From: Brachionus koreanus
Lineage: Eukaryota > Rotifera > Eurotatoria > Ploima > Brachionidae
Length of the DNA stretch: 64,000 bases
Reading direction: 5' to 3'
Assembly (NCBI GenBank): GCA_016987375.1
Contig: PJRA01000555.1
Location: forward strand, 838,609-902,608
The notes under the pieces were generated by a model. The model was not told where the DNA came from and made no database searches. It saw nothing but the letters and a program-made list of their open reading frames with translations. This document shows positions 60,350-64,000 of this stretch, in pieces. The stretch's first letter is position 1; the number at the start of each line of letters is the position of its first letter. The position numbers were made by a program, and so were the translations under genes.

Positions 60350-62260
60350 TCTATTCACAGCACATGCTCAAACTTGGATTCTTACTTGTAAATATATTAA
60401 TAAATATGTCTAAATAAACATGATAGCAAATATCAAATATTAATTTTATACATTTTTTTTAAATAGATACAAATTAAAATAATCATAAAAAATAAAAAAA
60501 ATTATAATTGCTTAAGAAGGAATAAAGCGATCGGATCAATTGGGCCTCTGTGTACGCATAGCCAACCGTTTGTGGCCAGATGAATTATGATAATGGTAGT
60601 CGAATGAATAAACGATGCGTTCGTAGACCCAAATCTCACTATAAGCATAAATTATTATAGACTTGATTAGTTGCAATTATTTGCCATCAGTGTGATGAGC
60701 TATGAACTAAATTTGAAGCTGAAAAACTGTATTAAACTAAAGAGCTTAGTGCTTGCAAATTATCATAAAAAATTTCATTAATCTAAAAGCTTATTTTAAA
60801 CATGAGTTAACAATGATCCGATTAGAAATAAAATCGATCATTTGAAGAAAAAAATTGCATCAGCTGTTAGCATGTACACACGAACAGGAACACAATTGCT
60901 TAAAGATATCATTGACCCTAAACAATGTGTTTGGCTGCATAACCAATACAACACTTTCATGTTTTTTTAGATATTTTTTTTTACTGTTGAGTAATATTTT
61001 GTTTTTGTTTTATTTTCTGAAACGAAATTAGTTCGAGTTTAGATAAAATAATTATATTAAAATTATTTCTGATAAATAAACCTTAATTGAATTTGAGTAA
61101 AAAAAAAATTAAATTATTAATCAATAAATAATTGATGCATAATTTAGACAATAGTGTAGAATATATGATGTTGCCTTAACGACCATAGGTCATTAATACT
61201 AAAATTCAATTGATTGTTTTGTTTTTCAAATAAAATAAAAGGGAACTAAACTAAATTGATTTTTTATTCTTTTTAAAAAAAAAACTATTTTACATAATCA
61301 CGTTAAATTTACAACAATGACTGAATGATACTTTGAATTTGTGTTGCCTTTATCCTTAATCAAGTTCTAATTTATTTTCATACGAGTCAATTAAATAATA
61401 AGTTTAAAAAGATGATAATTTATGTAGTTCGTAATTGGCATAACTTGAACAATATTTTCCTCTCTTTTTCTCTCTCTTTATCGTTGTCTTTCTAATTCTT
61501 TTGTTCTTTTTGTTATTGAAAGGAAACATTTACTGTTCATTCTAATTTAAAAAGCTTTTCTTAGGTATTTTATGAGAAATATATGTTTTGACATCTTTGA
61601 TTGATTAAAAATTAAAATTGGCTCTCAATCAATATTTATTCTCCTCGTTCAAATTTCTTCTCTAACCTATAATAAGCATTAATACTATTCTATTTATCTA
61701 TTAAATAATTGAAATTCACTTTTATTCATTGATTAAAAACTTATTACATCATGTCTAGCTGTCTCTTTATTGTCATTATCATTACATTAGTAACCGATTT
61801 GAAAAATTTATTTATTTACAGTGTTAAAATATTAGTAAGAATTATTTCCTATCTAATTGATTTATTTCTGATACATTTTGTGCATTGTTGAAAATTAGAT
61901 TTGATCAAGAAGAAGAGCCATGAGATGCTCGATGTTTTATCCAATATTCATGAGAGTTGATTCCCACGAGTGTTCTTTTGATTAAACACAATGTTCAGAT
62001 ACATAAAAAACAAGAAGAAAAATCAAGCTTTGAGTCACAAATTAGCTGTTTATTTTTTCAATTTAAAAACAGCATCATTTGTTCAAAGCTTAAATTACTG
62101 TTGATTAGAAAACATTGAACAACCAGAAATAGACTAGTTCAAATCAAATGTTATTTTTGTTAACTTATCAACCAGTTTTTAACATGCCATATACCACGAA
62201 CATCAAAGCTCTATAACTTTGTACTTGCTATTGATTGATTAGCTAGCTAACTTAATGACT
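60350..62260. other. upstream region of GRK gene, no gene seen
   Basis: AT-rich sequence with short CT-rich tracts (about 61455-61500). The GRK2/3 promoter should lie near 60350-60700, where the sequence is less AT-rich (CGATCGGATC…, GTACGCATAGCC). No open frame or repeat is recognised. Confidence 0.4.
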
Positions 62261-62420
62261 ACCGTATTTCATCAAATAGAAGTAACCACATAAAGAAAAA
62301 AATTGTTAGAATTTGGATCTAAAATTAACCTTTATTTAAGTCACTTTTTTAGACTAAAATATTTTCGAATAGAAGAGACACTTTGATCACCGAACTTTAT
62401 TTTATTTGATGAAATACGGT
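62261..62420. mobile_element. 160-bp MITE-like element with 18-bp terminal inverted repeats
   Basis: ACCGTATTTCATCAAATA at 62261-62278 is repeated exactly in inverted form at 62403-62420. The interior is AT-rich and non-coding. A target-site duplication is not clear: the bases next to the ends are CT and TA. The superfamily is unresolved. Confidence 0.65.
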
Positions 62421-63188
62421 TATAAAATAAATTTGAGGGATTTTCTCATAGACTATCCCTAATGGCTTTGTACCTTCTATTCAGTCTTCATTCAACAAAA
62501 ATTTTTTTAAAAAAGAAATTGTTAAAAATACAGTAGAAAAAAATTCCTTCTCTTCTTCCATTGCTCAAGTCTTCTATTAAACCATACTCTTCTAGAAATG
62601 CAGGTTGTATAAAGCCTTGCTTCGGAACAACCTTGAGAGTTAATCTCAAAAATTAGTCTTCTAATACTACAATAGAAAAAATGTTCTAATTTTGGTTAGC
62701 GTTATTTAAAAATAAAAATTAAATAGCTAGTTAAAAAGACAAAAAATTTTGAATAGAAAATATGCTTAATAAAGTTCAGACTCTTAATTTAATTTATAAA
62801 CCTAATTGAACAAGCTGTTTAATCGGTTTTGTTTATACTTAAATCAAATCCAATGATAATGTATTATAAATAGCTTAAGATATATTTTATTTAAAAATTG
62901 AAAATAGTATAGAAAATATATTTAAATAAATAAATTATGTAACCTACTGGGTAGAATTGGATAATAAATTAATGTTTTTTTTTGTTCATGCTCAACGATT
63001 AATTGCTTTTATTCAATAAACTATTAATTAAAGCAATTATTTTTCTAAGAAAAAAAATCGATTTTGACTATTGGCCTAAGGAGTTGAATTATAACACTTG
63101 ATAACCTAAAAATTGCTAATCTAATTTGTTGTATCAATTTGTTAATAAAGAAATAAAAAAATAATTTCTAAATGTCAACTTAAATAAC

Positions 63189-63714
63189 ATGGGTTTTATA
63201 TTAGAAGAGAACAAAAAAGAAAGTGAAATGCGTTCGGGTGACAATTACGCCAAAGCTGAAAAATTCACTCATTTAGATAAGCTTTAAGCGACAGCAACAA
63301 GCCAAGCTTAAAGTCACACTTGATAAGAAAAACTATATTAAATATTGCTTGGGTTAACGCTTTAAATATTTGTCCTAGAGTAACAAGTCAGTTGCTAATT
63401 GAAATTAAATTTTGCATCTCTTTACTATTCTTATTTTAGTAGACATTTTTTCTTGAGAATTTTTTTAATTATTCTAATTGACTTGCACATTTGATGACCT
63501 TGAAAAAAGCCAAGACAAGTTGATTAATTTGATGCTTTACTTTTTGTTGAAGTATGTGTCAATAATATCTAATTTGGTTTAAATAGCGTCGAGTGATGAC
63601 GATGATAAAAGATACTCAAACTATGAAAATAATTTATTATTATTTAAAAAAGAGAAAAAGAATATTAATAAAAAATCAATAAAAGCATATAGCAGGAAAC
63701 AACCAAAAATGTAA
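63189..63714 (+). CDS. possible two-exon small protein
   Basis: Exons 63189-63237 (ATG) and 63587-63714 (TAA) would join in phase (one base plus two) through a G|GTGACA donor and an AAATAG acceptor, giving 58 residues. The join produces an acidic patch (SSDDDDKRYSNYENN) and a Lys-rich end (KKSIKAYSRKQPKM). There is no homology and no domain. Composition and phase agreement are the only support. The second piece could also be the last exon of a gene not otherwise recognised. Confidence 0.28.
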
Positions 63715-64000
63715 AACGAAGATATTCTCAATTTAGACTGACTTTGGTGATTTTTTTTTTAAATAAACGGTTTATAAAAAAAATATTAAAAATTTTGAGA
63801 TTTTTATTTTTTTTCTAAAAGATTAATAAAAAAATCTATGTTGTCATGGAAAATCTACTTGATTAAAAAAAAAAACTTTAAGTATTAACATTATTAACTA
63901 TGTTTATAGACTTAAATGGTTACAAAAGCCTTAATTGGCTTCAGATTGAATAATAATAGAGCTATTTATTAACTTATCTTTTTGTTGATTTTAAACAATT

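Noticed and set aside
1..64000. CRISPR arrays, bacterial operons, rRNA genes
   Set aside because: No regularly spaced repeats, Shine-Dalgarno patterns or rRNA-like GC-rich conserved blocks; the genes are clearly animal and spliced.

Overview
The window is a very AT-rich piece of an animal nuclear genome. It has spliceosomal introns, from about 35 bp to over 6 kb, and intact bilaterian gene families. A monogonont rotifer (Brachionus-like) would fit the base composition, the short introns and the LRR-GPCR expansion type of gene, but this is inference from composition and gene style. I cannot exclude another AT-rich spiralian. Gene models were built by hand from open frames, GT..AG junctions and phase agreement.

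Layout. 0-5 kb: two minus-strand membrane or secretory genes, an LRR-capped 7TM receptor and a GT31-like glycosyltransferase. 6.8-20.4 kb: a SASH1/SLY-family SH3-SAM adaptor, minus strand, in at least eight exons; a tRNA-derived SINE sits in its largest intron. 22.5-28.8 kb, minus strand: a small coiled-coil protein, a Fuseless-like presynaptic membrane protein, and PALS1/Stardust (Crumbs polarity scaffold). 28.8-37.2 kb: no gene recognised. 37.2-41.4 kb: an inverted duplication of a tiny myristoylation-type proline-rich gene, flanking a C-type lectin (minus) and an MST1/2 Hippo kinase (plus). 41.5-51.2 kb: a tight plus-strand run of Claspin, LRRC72-like, a Cys-rich single-TM protein and a DOMON-SEA-TM protein. 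A calcyphosin-2-like gene lies antisense inside an intron of the last. 51.2-53.5 kb: transposon-like debris. 53.6-60.3 kb: a complete GRK2/3 (beta-ARK) gene with two competing last exons; its introns hold LINE and mariner remnants and a MITE. 60.4-64 kb: mostly empty, with a second MITE and a possible two-exon small gene.

Several genes act in signalling and polarity: Hippo kinase, PALS1, SASH1-like and GRK2. Claspin serves the replication checkpoint. CAPS2 and LRRC72 relatives are often associated with ciliated tissue. The points most worth checking are the duplicated, mutually exclusive 3' exon of GRK2, the inverted pair of lipid-anchor microproteins, the compact Claspin with one visible Chk1-docking motif, and the close same-strand cluster with splice acceptors just before start codons. 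I found no single obviously new multi-gene system.
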